DNA of 64,000 nt from Sphingomonas sp. Leaf34 (GTDB lineage Bacteria > Pseudomonadota > Alphaproteobacteria > Sphingomonadales > Sphingomonadaceae): positions 124,236 to 188,235 of the forward strand of contig NZ_LMLC01000003.1 in the NCBI RefSeq assembly GCF_001421805.1. Reading direction: 5' to 3'. Positions within the stretch are counted from its first letter, which is position 1; every line of letters starts with the position of its first letter. The notes under the pieces were generated by a model that searched no databases, was not told the DNA's origin, and was given only the letters and a program-made list of their open reading frames with translations. This document shows, piece by piece, positions 19,101-27,689 of the stretch. Made by a program: the position numbers and the translations under genes.

Positions 19101-20851
19101 TGCCCGCCGTTCACCGCATCGGTCGAGCCTGCAACGACGGCGCCATCGGCGACGTTGTGCAGCCCGACCGGGCCTGCCGACGCACCGACAAGCGCCGTGT
19201 CGTTGCTCGGCACCCCGCCGTTCGGCACGGTCGGCGTCGCGGCGTTCGTATATTGCAGCGCGCCGATCCCACCATTGGTGATGCTGGTCGTGAGGTTGGT
19301 GATCGCGTTGCCGTTGTTGGTGACGTTGGTGTTGGTGGCGAACAGCTGGCTACCATTCACCGCCTCGGTCGACGCGGCGCCGAGTGCGCCCGCCGCGACG
19401 TTGCCCAACGCGACCGGGGCTGCGCCCGTGCCCACACCGCCCAGCGTCGCGCGCGTCCGCGTCGCGTCGTCATATTGTACCGCGAGCGTGCCGAGCGTCC
19501 CGAGCTGCCCCGATACGGCCGCCAGCTGCCCGCCATTCACCGCATCGGTCGAGCCCGCAACGACGACGCCGTCGGCGACGTTGTGCAGCCCGACCGGGCC
19601 TGCCGCCGCACCGACGAGCGCGGTATCGTTGCTCGGCACCCCGCCGTTCGGAACGGTCGGCGTCGCGGCGTTCGTATATTGCAGCGCGCCGATCGCGCCG
19701 TTGGCGATGCTGGTCGCCAGATTGGTGACATTGGTGTTGGTCGCGAACAGCTGGCTGCCATTCACCGCCTCGGTCGATCCGGCCCCGAGCGTCCCGGGTG
19801 CGAGGTTGTCGATCGTGGTGCCCGCGGCCCCTGCCAGCGTCACGCGGTCCTGCGCGGCGGTGTTATATTGCACGGCACCGGTTGCGAGCGTGCCGATCTG
19901 CGCCTGCACGCCGGCCAGCTGCCCGACATTGACCGCGTCGGTCGCCGCGGTCCCGGCGGCGACGTTGGTGATCTGCCGTTCGAGCCCCGCGGAACCGACC
20001 GACACCTCGCCGGCCGAATTCTGCGCGGCGGCCAGTCCGATCGCGGTATAGCCGGTTTGCGGTGCGCGCGTGGCGACGCTCCCGGCGCCGAGCGCGACGC
20101 CGTTGACGCCGGTCGCTCTGGCATCGGTGCCCAGCGCGATCGCCCCGGTTGCGCCCGCGCCGACGGTCGCGCGCGTGCCGAACGCGATCGAGCCCGCCGC
20201 GGTCGCCGCGGTCGCTGCCGAATTGCCGAACGCCACCGAATTCGCCTCGCCTGCCAGCGCCTCCAGCCCGGTCGATCCGAGCCCGGTGATCCGGTTGCCA
20301 CCGATCGCAATCCCGGCGGGGGTCCGCAACGAGAAACTGTCCGCCTGCGTGTCGCAGCGATCAGCAGGACCGACGATCGTGCCGTTGGCGTTCAGGACCT
20401 GCAGCGTGATCGGACTGCCGTTCGCCGCATTGTCCAGCAGGCCGGTCGCGTTGATGTTGAGGTTGGAGACGGCCAGCGGCGGCACGAGCACCGAGACGAG
20501 CGGCACCGAGATGACCGCGTTGACGCTTCCCAGGATCGGATTGACCGTCGACTGGATCGGATCGACGACGCCGTTGATCACCGGCCGCAGGATGTCGGTC
20601 ACCACCGACCGTGGCAGGCTGATGCCCGAGCACGCGCTGACGATGTTGGGCGTCGCCGTTTGCGCCGAGGCGGTCTGCGTGGCGAACAGCGTGGTGGCCG
20701 CCACGCCGATCAGCGACACGCCGGCGCGCAACCGCCGCAGCGCGCGCGCGCCGCGGTCCGACCCGCCCCCGATCGGCTCGACCACGGGCGGTGCCGTACC
20801 GCCATGAGTGATGGAACTGCGGAACACCGGGCGAACAAACGCATGAGACAT
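16139..20851 (-). CDS. Trimeric autotransporter adhesin (YadA-like)
   Basis: About 1570 residues from the ATG that follows GGAGG by 8 bases; an ATG 15 bases further upstream lacks such a site. An extended signal peptide ends near TASAQTATP. Head-type repeats (NSVAFGNSAATAA, GAIALGTDARA) are followed by a long stalk of TDAVNGGQL and LHNVADG neck motifs. The end is a YadA C-terminal beta-barrel anchor (GGTYAGQSAVAVGMSKAF, ending GIGYQF). Such proteins trimerise in the outer membrane and bind surfaces or host matrix. Five similar modules of about 135-142 residues make up the middle (17,690-19,800). No partner gene is adjacent. Confidence 0.93.
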   Translation of the reverse strand: MSHAFVRPVFRSSITHGGTAPPVVEPIGGGSDRGARALRRLRAGVSLIGVAATTLFATQTASAQTATPNIVSACSGISLPRSVVTDILRPVINGVVDPIQSTVNPILGSVNAVISVPLVSVLVPPLAVSNLNINATGLLDNAANGSPITLQVLNANGTIVGPADRCDTQADSFSLRTPAGIAIGGNRITGLGSTGLEALAGEANSVAFGNSAATAATAAGSIAFGTRATVGAGATGAIALGTDARATGVNGVALGAGSVATRAPQTGYTAIGLAAAQNSAGEVSVGSAGLERQITNVAAGTAATDAVNVGQLAGVQAQIGTLATGAVQYNTAAQDRVTLAGAAGTTIDNLAPGTLGAGSTEAVNGSQLFATNTNVTNLATSIANGAIGALQYTNAATPTVPNGGVPSNDTALVGAAAGPVGLHNVADGVVVAGSTDAVNGGQLAAVSGQLGTLGTLAVQYDDATRTRATLGGVGTGAAPVALGNVAAGALGAASTEAVNGSQLFATNTNVTNNGNAITNLTTSITNGGIGALQYTNAATPTVPNGGVPSNDTALVGASAGPVGLHNVADGAVVAGSTDAVNGGQLATVSGQVSGLSALAVQYDDGARTRVTLGGVGTGAAPVAIGNVAAGTLGATSTDAVNGSQLFATNTNVTNLTTSIANGGIGALQYSSAGAPTTPNGGVPSNDATLVGGAAGTVALHNVGDGVVATGSTDAVNGGQLALVSGQLGGLSALAVQYDDATRGRVTFGGVGAAPVVLGNVAAATLGATSTEAVNGSQLFTTNANVTNTNTALTTLTTTIANGGIGAVQYSNAATPTTPNGGVPSNDVTLVGATAGPVGLHNVADGVVATGSTDAVNGGQLASVSGQVSGLSALAVQYDDTTRTRATLGGAGTGAAPVALSNVAAGALGAASTDAVNGSQLFATNTNVTNLTTSIANGAIGALQYSSAGAPTTPNGGVPSNDVTLVGGAAGAVALHNVGDGVVAAGSTDAVNGGQLATVSGQLGNLAALSVQYDDATRTRVSFGGVGAAPVVLGNVAAGTLAAGSTEAVNGGQLVGLGTSVAASLGGLSRYDPATNSVLASFGFGGTQYGNVQSVFDAVDGAINGGAGIRYFHVLSTRADGSVTGTDSLAIGPEATATAGNSVALGTGSLAVRGGALGYAALGLGGLQNAVGEVSVGSVGAERQITNVAAGTAATDAANVGQVAGVAAQVAALGSSTVQYDNAAKSSITLGGGTGGTVITNVAAGTVAAGSTDAINGAQLAATNAQVANNTTAITNLGNQVANGAAGPVQYSNPGSATTPNGGTKTNDLTLVGATAGPVGLHNVAGGSIAAGSTDAVNGGQVYALALTTVNAVSYGTDANGARTNTVTLTGGNAAAPVKVTNVAPATLAAGSTDAVNGGQLYTTNQAAATAQVTADSALALGNNSVQYGPSRTNVTFNTGGQATVLSNVAAGVSTTDAVNVGQLNSGINSAVTQANAYTDGRIAALDFDIRSVRRDSYAGTSGALAAAGLPQAYEAGKGMVAIGGGTYAGQSAVAVGMSKAFGDGHTVVKLSGTYDSQGKAGASGGIGYQF
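17690..19800 (-). repeat. Tandem coding repeats inside the adhesin (five modules of about 400-425 bp)
   Basis: The motif PNGGVPSND followed by LHNVxDG and STDAVNGGQLA recurs five times, with starts near 17,975, 18,383, 18,799, 19,204 and 19,630 (steps about 405-426 bp); a sixth, diverged copy is near 16,900. Two subtypes are visible: type A has GVGTGAAPV and GPVGLHNVADG, type B has GVGAAPVVLGN and VALHNVGDG. From N- to C-terminus the order is A-A-B-A-B. Confidence 0.85.
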
Positions 20852-21228
20852 CGAACAATCCTCCACTGGCGACTGCGACGGCAGCGCTGACTTTCCAAGT
20901 CGCCGGCCTTTTTCGGCTCGACTACAGGAACGGACGGATTTTGATCTCGCGTGTACTAACAGTAAGTTACCGCGTTAAATAAGAAATATATGGGAACAGT
21001 AGTTTTTCACAAACGTTACTGGCATGAATAGATATTCAATTTGAGTATGACTCAAATCCGTTTTGATTTTACTTTGCTTGAAAGTCAGCTTTTCCTGACG
21101 ATGCGGCCATGAGTGATCGTTAACCGTCGAACTCAGATCGGCGACTATCACGCCCCCCGACATCGGATAGGCGCAAAATGGATCGATCATGCGGTCGGGG
21201 GCGCGCCCGCGAAAACCTTGCGAATCGC
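20852..21228. other. AT-rich intergenic region upstream of the adhesin gene
   Basis: About 375 bp, strikingly AT-rich for this genome (for example 20,960-21,100). It must hold the adhesin promoter. A 71-codon minus-strand open frame (20,975-21,190) exists but has no ribosome-binding site or recognisable content, so I do not call it. An 8+8 inverted repeat lies at 21,039-21,057. Confidence 0.6.
21039..21057. promoter_or_regulatory. Inverted repeat ATTTGAGT-N3-ACTCAAAT, possible operator
   Basis: Perfect 8-base arms with a 3-base centre, about 190 bp upstream of the adhesin start. A dimeric regulator site is the natural reading; the regulator is unknown. Confidence 0.5.
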
Positions 21229-21266
21229 AAACGCCGCGCCGTCACGGGTGTGACGACGCGGCGTTT
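21229..21266 (-). terminator. Terminator downstream of asd
   Basis: Arms AAACGCCGCG and CGCGGCGTTT, with an inner GTCAC/GTGAC stem, 46 bases after the asd stop. The symmetry would also stop plus-strand reading. Confidence 0.75.
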
Positions 21267-21312
21267 TCATGGACCAATCGGATAGGGAAACGCAGCGTGC
21301 CGCCGCTCGACC

Positions 21313-22338
21313 TTACGCCTTTTGCAGATGCCTGCGGCCGAGCAGTTCGGCGATCTGCACCGCGTTCAGCGCCGCCCCCTTGCGAAGGTTGTCGCTGACG
21401 CACCACAGGTTCAGCCCGTTCTCGACGGTCGGATCCTCGCGCACGCGGCTGATATAGGTCGCGAAGTCGCCGACGCATTCGATCGGCGTGATATACCCCC
21501 CGTCCTCGCGCTTATCGACCAGCATGATGCCCGGTGCCTCGCGCAGGATGGTCTGCGCTTCCTCGGCCGAGATCTCGTTCTCGAACTCGATGTTGATCGC
21601 TTCCGAATGGCCGACGAACACCGGCACGCGCACGCAGGTCGCGGTAACCTTGATCTTCTTGTCGAGGATCTTCTTCGTCTCGACGACCATCTTCCACTCT
21701 TCCTTGGTCGAACCGTCGTCGAGGAAGCTGTCGATGTGCGGGATCACGTTGAACGCGATCTGCTTGGTGAACTTCTTGGGCTCGGCGGGATCGCCGACGA
21801 AGATGTTGCGGCTCTGCTCGAACAGCTCGTCCATCCCCGCCTTGCCCGCGCCCGACACCGACTGATAGGTCGAGACGACGACGCGCAGGATCTTCGCCGC
21901 GTCGTGGAGCGGCTTCAACGCGACGACCATCTGCGCGGTCGAGCAGTTCGGGTTGGCGATGATGTTGCGGACCTTGTAGCCGTCGATCGCCTCGGGGTTC
22001 ACCTCGGGCACGATCAGCGGCACGTCGGGGTCCATGCGGTACAGCGACGAATTGTCGATCACGACGCAGCCGGCGGCGGCGGCGATCGGCGCGTAGACGG
22101 CCGTGCCTTCGGAGCCGATCGCGAACAGCGCCATGTCCCAGCCATTCCAGTCGAAATGCTCGATATTCTGGCATTTGATTTGGCGGCCGGTGTCGCCGTA
22201 ATCGACCATCAGCCCCTGGCTGCGCGACGACGCGACGCAGGCGATCTCGTCGGCAGGAAACTCGCGCTCCGCCAGGATATTGAGCATCTCGCGCCCGACA
22301 TTGCCGGTCGCCCCTGCGACCACCACCCGATAACCCAT
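21313..22338 (-). CDS. asd: Aspartate-semialdehyde dehydrogenase
   Basis: 341 residues from the ATG that gives MGYRVVVAGATGNVG; GGAG lies about 8 bases upstream. The open frame extends further upstream only as repeat sequence. It reduces aspartyl phosphate with NADPH on the way to lysine, diaminopimelate, threonine and methionine. The NADP loop GATGNVGRE, the catalytic Cys in NPNCSTAQ and VVVSTYQSVSGAGKAG are diagnostic. Monocistronic, between a terminator and a repeat cluster. Confidence 0.97.
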   Translation of the reverse strand: MGYRVVVAGATGNVGREMLNILAEREFPADEIACVASSRSQGLMVDYGDTGRQIKCQNIEHFDWNGWDMALFAIGSEGTAVYAPIAAAAGCVVIDNSSLYRMDPDVPLIVPEVNPEAIDGYKVRNIIANPNCSTAQMVVALKPLHDAAKILRVVVSTYQSVSGAGKAGMDELFEQSRNIFVGDPAEPKKFTKQIAFNVIPHIDSFLDDGSTKEEWKMVVETKKILDKKIKVTATCVRVPVFVGHSEAINIEFENEISAEEAQTILREAPGIMLVDKREDGGYITPIECVGDFATYISRVREDPTVENGLNLWCVSDNLRKGAALNAVQIAELLGRRHLQKA

Positions 22339-22469
22339 GTCATAACTCCGATTGGACTTGGCCGCGCAGTACCGACGTTGCGCGGGCAGGTCCAACGGCT
22401 TTCGACTTGTTGCGCGGATAGTGGGGGTTTGGGGGCGGCGCTCCCAGGGAATGCCGTCCTCCCCCCCTT

Positions 22470-22641
22470 GTTCCCCCGCGAAGGCGGGGGCCCAGTCTGG
22501 ACCCCCGCCTTCGCGGGGGAACATTCTTTTACTGCACCACCCCGGCGAAGGCCGGGGCCCAATTGGAAAGGTCGCAGTAACTAAGCGCAGCGCTCAGTTA
22601 TCGCCGTCCCCCAATTGGGCCCCGGCCTTCGCCGGGGTGGT
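22470..22641. repeat. Two inverted repeat pairs in the asd-mgtC gap
   Basis: This 318-bp gap holds first a CCCCCGCGAAGGCGGGGG pair (22,470-22,522) and then a CCCCGGCGAAGGCCGGGG pair (22,535-22,641), each with the second half inverted. Nothing else seen. Confidence 0.8.
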
Positions 22642-22656
22642 TACGGTGCTCCCCCC

Positions 22657-23373
22657 TCAGTCGTGAGTCCGCGCCTGCCACGTCGCATGCTCGATCCTGT
22701 GGACCTGCGCCAGATGATCCGTAATCGAATCCAGCTCCTCCGCCGGCACGTTCGTCGCCACCAGCGTCACCGCGATCTCGACCCGGTCCTCCCCCCGCTC
22801 CGTCACGTCCAGTTCCGCCACCTGCAGCTGCACCGCCTCGAGATGCTCGACCACCAGGTCGCCGATCGGCCCGGCATCCGCCGCCGCCGCGGTCACCATC
22901 ACGCTATAGGTCGCCTCGATCGTCCGCCCCTCGGTCGGAATCCGGTTGATCCCGTCGACCAGCGGCCGGAGCGCGGTGTTCGCCAGCAGCACGACGAAGG
23001 TCAGCAACCCCGCCTCCGCGATCATGTCGCTCCCCGCGCACGCCCCGACCGCCGCCGAGCACCAGAGCGTCGCCGCGGTGTTGAGCCCGCGGACGTTCAT
23101 CCCCTCCTTCATGATCACGCCCGCGCCGAGGAACCCGATCCCCGACACGACATAGGCGATGATCCGGATCGACTCGACGTCGCCGCCCAGCCGCTGCCCG
23201 AGATCAACGAACGCCGCCGATCCGAGCGCGACCAAAGTGTTCGTCCGCAATCCCGCGGTCCGCTGGCGATATTGGCGCTCCGCCCCGATCAGCGTTCCGA
23301 ACACGAACGCGGCGGCATAGCTCACCACCGTGTCGAGGAACGGCCACAGGTGAAACGTCTCGACGAACCGCAC
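22657..23373 (-). CDS. MgtC/SapB family membrane protein
   Basis: 238 residues from a GTG start. Four to five transmembrane helices in the first 140 residues carry the family motifs FGTLIGAERQ, AGLRTNTLVALGSA, GIGFLGAGVIMKEG and VRGLNTAATLWCSAAVG. A cytoplasmic ACT-like tail follows. MgtC proteins affect Mg2+ limitation survival and ATP synthase activity in other bacteria. It starts 6 bases after the stop of the upstream S9 peptidase gene, so the two are probably co-transcribed. Confidence 0.9.
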   Translation of the reverse strand: MRFVETFHLWPFLDTVVSYAAAFVFGTLIGAERQYRQRTAGLRTNTLVALGSAAFVDLGQRLGGDVESIRIIAYVVSGIGFLGAGVIMKEGMNVRGLNTAATLWCSAAVGACAGSDMIAEAGLLTFVVLLANTALRPLVDGINRIPTEGRTIEATYSVMVTAAAADAGPIGDLVVEHLEAVQLQVAELDVTERGEDRVEIAVTLVATNVPAEELDSITDHLAQVHRIEHATWQARTHD

Positions 23374-23379
23374 CGGCGT

Positions 23380-25704
23380 TTACTTCACCGGTGCTGGCGC
23401 CGCCTCGGGAACCGGCTTGTCCTTCACCGTCCGGTCGAGGAAGTTCAGGATCGTCCCCCAGACATGCTCGCTGATCCCCGGCCCCGCCACGCGGTGCGTG
23501 TAACCGGGGTAGAACATCATCTCGAATGGCGTCGCGGTTGCCTGCATCCGCGCGGCCACCTTGGTCGAATTGTCGAGGAACACATTGTCGTCCGCCATAC
23601 CGTGGATCAGCAGCAGCGGGTCGACGATCCTGTTCGCCTCCTCGACCGCCGCCGAGGTGGAATAGCTCGCCGGGTCCTTCGCCGGATCGCCCAGATACCG
23701 CTCGGTATAATGCGTGTCGTACAGCTGCCAGTCGGTCACCGGCGCGCCCGACACCGCCGCCGCATAGACGCCCGGCGTCTTCTCCAGCATCTTGAGCGAC
23801 ATATAGCCGCCATAGGACCAGCCATAGGTCGCGATCTTGCTTGGCTCGACGAACGGCAGCGACTTCAGATAGTTCGCGCCCGTCAGCTGGTCCTCGACCT
23901 CGACCGTGCCCATCGCGTGATAGATCTGGTCCTCGAACGCCTTGCCGCGGTTATACGAGCCGCGATTGTCGATCTTGAAATAGATCCAGCCGCGATCGAC
24001 CAGATATTGCGGCAATCCGCCCTGCCAGCCGCGCGTTACCTGTTGGCCGGTGCCGGGGCCGCCATAATGTTCGAAGAACACCGGGTATTTCTTGCCGGGC
24101 TCGAGCGGCGGGGTGATCATCTCGTAATAGAGCGTCATCCCGTTCTTGGCCTTCAGCGTCCCGAACTTGGTCTCCTGATGGCTCTGCAGATACGGGTAAT
24201 AGGGATGCCCCTCGACCACCGCATTCTCGTTGATCCACGACAGCCGCTTGCCCGTCGCGTCCGCGAGATAGACCTGCGTCGGCTGCCTGGTGTTCGAGCG
24301 CGAGATGATGAACCGGCTTGCGGCCGCATCCATCGTCGCGCTGTTCCACCAGCCCGCCTCGGTCAGCCTGGTGATCGCGTTCGGCTTGACGACGTCGACC
24401 GAATAGAGCTGCTGCTCGAGCACGTCGTCCTTGTTGCCGAGGAAGAACAGCCGTCCCTTGGCTTCGTCGACCCCCACCAAATCGGTGACGACCCAATCGC
24501 CCTTGGTCATCTGCGTCCACTTGCCCGACGCGAACCGGTAGAGATGGCCATAGCCGCTGCGCTCCGACCGCCAGATCAGGCTGCCGTCCTTGAGCACGTG
24601 ATAGGCGTCGGACAGGTTGAGCCAGCTCTTCACGCCCGATTTCTCGGTGAACAGGACGGTCGACTTGCCCGTCGCCGGATCGACGCGGAGCATCTCGAGC
24701 AGCTTCTGGTCGCGGCTCTGGCGCTGGACCAGCAGCATCCGGCCATCGGGTGTCCAGTCGACCCGCGCCAGATAGATATCGGGGTTGGTGCCGAGATCGA
24801 CCTTCACCTGCCCCGAGCCATCCGGCTTCATGATATATAGCTCGACCAGCACGTTCGGCGTGCCCGCGGCGGGGTAGCGCTGCTCGTACACCTTGGTCCC
24901 CGTCGCACCGATCGACGCGCGCGTGGCGGTGTGCACCGGCGCCTCGTCGAACCGCTCGACCGCGACATAGCGCTCGTCGGGCGACCACCAGTATCCGGTG
25001 CGGCGATCCATTTCCTCCTGCGCGACGAACTCCGCCTCGCCGAAATGCACCGTGCCGCCGCCGCCGGTGGTGACGGCCCGCGCGGCGCCCCCGCCCAGCG
25101 GTTGGACGAACACGTTCTGGTCGCGAACGAACGACACGAAGCCCCCCTTGGGGCTGACTACCGGGTTCAGCTCGCCGCCGGGCGTGTTGGTCAGCCGGGT
25201 GACCTTACCGTCGAGCCCGGCGAGATACAGGTCGCCGTCGAGCGGCACGAGGATCGACTTGCCGTCGGGCGCCCAGTCATAGGCGACGATCCCCTTCTGC
25301 CCGCCGATCCGCGCGCGCTCGCGCTGCATCTTCTCGGCCTCGGTGAGTTCCGCGCCGCTGCCGACGGTCTTCGAATCGACCAGCATCCGCGCCTGCCCGG
25401 TGGCGGTGTCGACGGCCCATAGATCGAACCGCTCCTTCTCGTCGTCGCGGTTGCGCAGCGACGTCAGCAGCGTGCCGTCGGGCGACAGCCGCACCGCGCG
25501 CGGCTGCGATCCCGACAGGTCCGGATTGCCGAACACGCGCGCCATCGTCAGGTCGCCCGGCGTCGCCGCCTCGACCGGCCGCACCGGCGCTGGCTCGGCC
25601 ACAGGCGTCGCAGCCGCAGGCTTTGGGGCCGGCGTCACCTGATCAGCAGCCATCGCGACGGTTCCGACCGAGGCAAGCGCAAGTCCGAGCAACCATGTTC
25701 GCAT
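23380..25704 (-). CDS. S9 family peptidase, dipeptidyl-peptidase IV type
   Basis: 774 residues with a signal peptide ending near SVGTVAMAAD, so periplasmic. The N-terminal two thirds form the DPP-IV beta-propeller (including GEAEFVAQEEMDRRTGYWW, the EE motif that binds the substrate amino end). The C-terminal hydrolase has nucleophile Ser630 in GWSYGGYMS, Asp in HGMADDNVF and His in YPGYTHRVAG. DPP-IV enzymes release X-Pro or X-Ala dipeptides. GGAG lies 9 bases before the ATG. Confidence 0.93.
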   Translation of the reverse strand: MRTWLLGLALASVGTVAMAADQVTPAPKPAAATPVAEPAPVRPVEAATPGDLTMARVFGNPDLSGSQPRAVRLSPDGTLLTSLRNRDDEKERFDLWAVDTATGQARMLVDSKTVGSGAELTEAEKMQRERARIGGQKGIVAYDWAPDGKSILVPLDGDLYLAGLDGKVTRLTNTPGGELNPVVSPKGGFVSFVRDQNVFVQPLGGGAARAVTTGGGGTVHFGEAEFVAQEEMDRRTGYWWSPDERYVAVERFDEAPVHTATRASIGATGTKVYEQRYPAAGTPNVLVELYIMKPDGSGQVKVDLGTNPDIYLARVDWTPDGRMLLVQRQSRDQKLLEMLRVDPATGKSTVLFTEKSGVKSWLNLSDAYHVLKDGSLIWRSERSGYGHLYRFASGKWTQMTKGDWVVTDLVGVDEAKGRLFFLGNKDDVLEQQLYSVDVVKPNAITRLTEAGWWNSATMDAAASRFIISRSNTRQPTQVYLADATGKRLSWINENAVVEGHPYYPYLQSHQETKFGTLKAKNGMTLYYEMITPPLEPGKKYPVFFEHYGGPGTGQQVTRGWQGGLPQYLVDRGWIYFKIDNRGSYNRGKAFEDQIYHAMGTVEVEDQLTGANYLKSLPFVEPSKIATYGWSYGGYMSLKMLEKTPGVYAAAVSGAPVTDWQLYDTHYTERYLGDPAKDPASYSTSAAVEEANRIVDPLLLIHGMADDNVFLDNSTKVAARMQATATPFEMMFYPGYTHRVAGPGISEHVWGTILNFLDRTVKDKPVPEAAPAPVK

Positions 25705-25970
25705 CCTGTAGACTCCGTGGGATCATCCCGCCGGATACGCCCCGACGGCCCGAAGATATTCGGTGGCGCGTTATCGCGATGGCATGCCGGCACGTAAAGG
25801 GCGGATCGCAGCGACGATTCTTGTGCGGAGGCCCGCGGCAATTCTCGCGTTGAGGACGGCACGCGAATTGCGCGACGGCGTAAACCGCGTCTTTACGCGC
25901 GTCGTGTAATCGCACCGACGGGCACCTTGCCGTGGGCGATTGGTCCATGGTGCAGCACGAGCGGAGTATG

Positions 25971-26648
25971 ATGGTTTCGACTGCGATACCAATGGGCAGC
26001 GAGGCCGCAGGCGCACCCGACGCATGGCAGGCGCTCGTCCGGCTGGGCGAGGCCGACGGCAGCGCGGCGCACCCGCATTTTCGGCGGCTGGTCAGCGGCG
26101 GTCAGGGCGCGCGCAACCTGTCCGACGCAGTCCATGCGCTGTGCTCGGTCCATGGCGACCATCCCGGGCTGATCGCCGACGTCATGGCTCGCGCGGTCGA
26201 GCCCGACGAACAGGAATGGCTCGCCGCCGCCGCCGCCGGGTTCGTCGACGAACGCAGCTATCTCGCGCAGCTGACCGCCGCGGTGGGGCCGCTGCCATCG
26301 ACGCCCGGCCAGGCGGAAACCGAGTCGGCGCTGGTCGGCGAACGCCACGCGCTTGAGATGCTCGCCCGGTCCGAGCGACGCGGCTGCGCGACGGGCGCGG
26401 TCGCGGCGTTGCTGCGCGACTGGACGGCGATCCGCGCGATGCTCGATGTCGCCGCCGACCATTTCGGTCTCGCCGTGCCTGCCCCGACACTGCCCAGCAC
26501 GGCCGATACCGCCGCCGCCATCACCCGCCTCGGCCGCGCACCCGGCCCGCAACGCGCGATCCTGTTCGGCGCGCAACAGCTCTTCGCGCAACATCGCGGG
26601 CTATGGGCGCTGCTCGAAGCGCGGGCGAGCGCGCGCGGCGATCTGTAA
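25971..26648 (+). CDS. Hypothetical protein upstream of the MoxR ATPase
   Basis: About 225 residues from the ATG that follows GCGGAGT; the frame is open from a GTG at 25932 but the later ATG has the better site. Alanine-rich, mostly helical, no signal peptide or TM. A conserved-looking stretch is HPHFRRLVSGGQGARNLSDAVHALCSVHGDHPGLIADV. I do not recognise a domain of known function. It lies 67 bases before the MoxR gene on the same strand and may be co-expressed. The 266 bp upstream should hold divergent promoters for it and the S9 peptidase. Confidence 0.75.
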   Translation: MVSTAIPMGSEAAGAPDAWQALVRLGEADGSAAHPHFRRLVSGGQGARNLSDAVHALCSVHGDHPGLIADVMARAVEPDEQEWLAAAAAGFVDERSYLAQLTAAVGPLPSTPGQAETESALVGERHALEMLARSERRGCATGAVAALLRDWTAIRAMLDVAADHFGLAVPAPTLPSTADTAAAITRLGRAPGPQRAILFGAQQLFAQHRGLWALLEARASARGDL

Positions 26649-26715
26649 CGCGCTTGCGCTGGACAACGCTTCGCCTCTATCCATACCCGGTATTCAGAAC
26701 CGGACGGGATATCGC

Positions 26716-27570
26716 ATGAAGCGCTTCGAAGGCACCCAGAGCTACGTCGCGACCGACGATCTGAAGGTCGCGGTCAACGCCGCGGTCACGCTGCGCCGTC
26801 CGCTGCTGATCAAGGGCGAACCCGGCACCGGCAAGACCGTGCTCGCCTATGAGATCGCGAAAGCGCTCGGCGCGCCGCTGATCGAGTGGAACATCAAGTC
26901 GACCACCAAGGCACAGCAGGGCCTGTACGAATATGACGCGGTCGCCCGCCTGCGCGACGGCCAGCTCGGCGACGCGCGCGTCCACGACATCGGCAACTAT
27001 ATCCGCAAGGGCAAGCTCTGGGAGGCGTTCACGCAACCCGCGCCGCCCGTCCTGCTGATCGACGAGATCGACAAGGCCGATATCGAGTTTCCGAACGACC
27101 TGTTGCAGGAACTCGATCGGATGGAATTCCACGTCTACGAGACCAAGGAAACCGTTCGCGCGGTCGAGCGCCCGATCGTGATCATCACCAGCAACAACGA
27201 GAAGGAACTGCCCGACGCGTTCCTCCGCCGCTGTTTCTTCCACTATATCAAATTCCCCGATCGCAGCACGATGCAGGCGATCGTCGACGTCCATTTCCCC
27301 GGCATCCAGAAGATCCTGGTGAGCAAGGCGATGGACCTGTTCTACGACGTCCGCGACGTGCCCGGCCTCAAGAAGAAGCCGAGCACAAGCGAGCTGCTCG
27401 ACTGGCTGAAACTGCTGCTGCATGAGGACATGCCGCTCGACATCCTCCAGAACCGCGATCCGACCAAGGCGATCCCGCCCTTGCACGGCGCGCTGCTCAA
27501 GAATGAGCAGGACGTGATGCTGTTCGAACGTTTGGCGTTCATGGCGAAGCGACAGAAGAACCAGGGATAA
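26716..27570 (+). CDS. MoxR-family AAA+ ATPase
   Basis: 284 residues. Walker A GEPGTGKTVLAYEIAK, Walker B PPVLLIDEIDKAD, sensor 1 PIVIITSNNEKELPDAFLRRC. MoxR ATPases act as chaperones with a VWA-domain partner that is normally encoded next door. Here the CoxE-like VWA partner is 4.3 kb downstream (31,872), with three other plus-strand genes between. The client is unknown. The ATG at 26716 gives the family N-terminus (MKRFEGTQSYVA). Confidence 0.92.
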   Translation: MKRFEGTQSYVATDDLKVAVNAAVTLRRPLLIKGEPGTGKTVLAYEIAKALGAPLIEWNIKSTTKAQQGLYEYDAVARLRDGQLGDARVHDIGNYIRKGKLWEAFTQPAPPVLLIDEIDKADIEFPNDLLQELDRMEFHVYETKETVRAVERPIVIITSNNEKELPDAFLRRCFFHYIKFPDRSTMQAIVDVHFPGIQKILVSKAMDLFYDVRDVPGLKKKPSTSELLDWLKLLLHEDMPLDILQNRDPTKAIPPLHGALLKNEQDVMLFERLAFMAKRQKNQG

Positions 27571-27618
27571 GGACGTCCTTAACGACCTGGCGTCATAGCC
27601 TGCGCACGACGCAGCCCG

Positions 27619-27682
27619 CATTCCCGATCCTCCCCCGCCAGGGCAGGGTGGCAGGCGCGGCCTGACGGAGGGGGGAGGACAC
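27619..27682. repeat. CTCCCCC-type intergenic repeat
   Basis: CCTCCCCCGCCAGGGCAGGGTGG followed by GACGGAGGGGGGAGGA, related to the unit at 9,451. Confidence 0.6.
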
Positions 27683-27689
27683 GAAACCG

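Noticed and set aside
15974..20890. Very long plus-strand open frame (1638 codons) opposite the adhesin
   Set aside because: Arg/Asp/Gly-rich text with no domain, no start signal, and it mirrors the repeats of the adhesin; a shadow of GC-rich coding DNA.
20975..21190. 71-codon minus-strand ORF in the AT-rich gap before the adhesin gene
   Set aside because: No ribosome-binding site, no recognisable content; the region is better read as promoter DNA.
22339..22656. CRISPR-like look of clustered repeats
   Set aside because: Units are palindromic, of mixed types and inverted pairs, not regularly spaced direct repeats with unique spacers.
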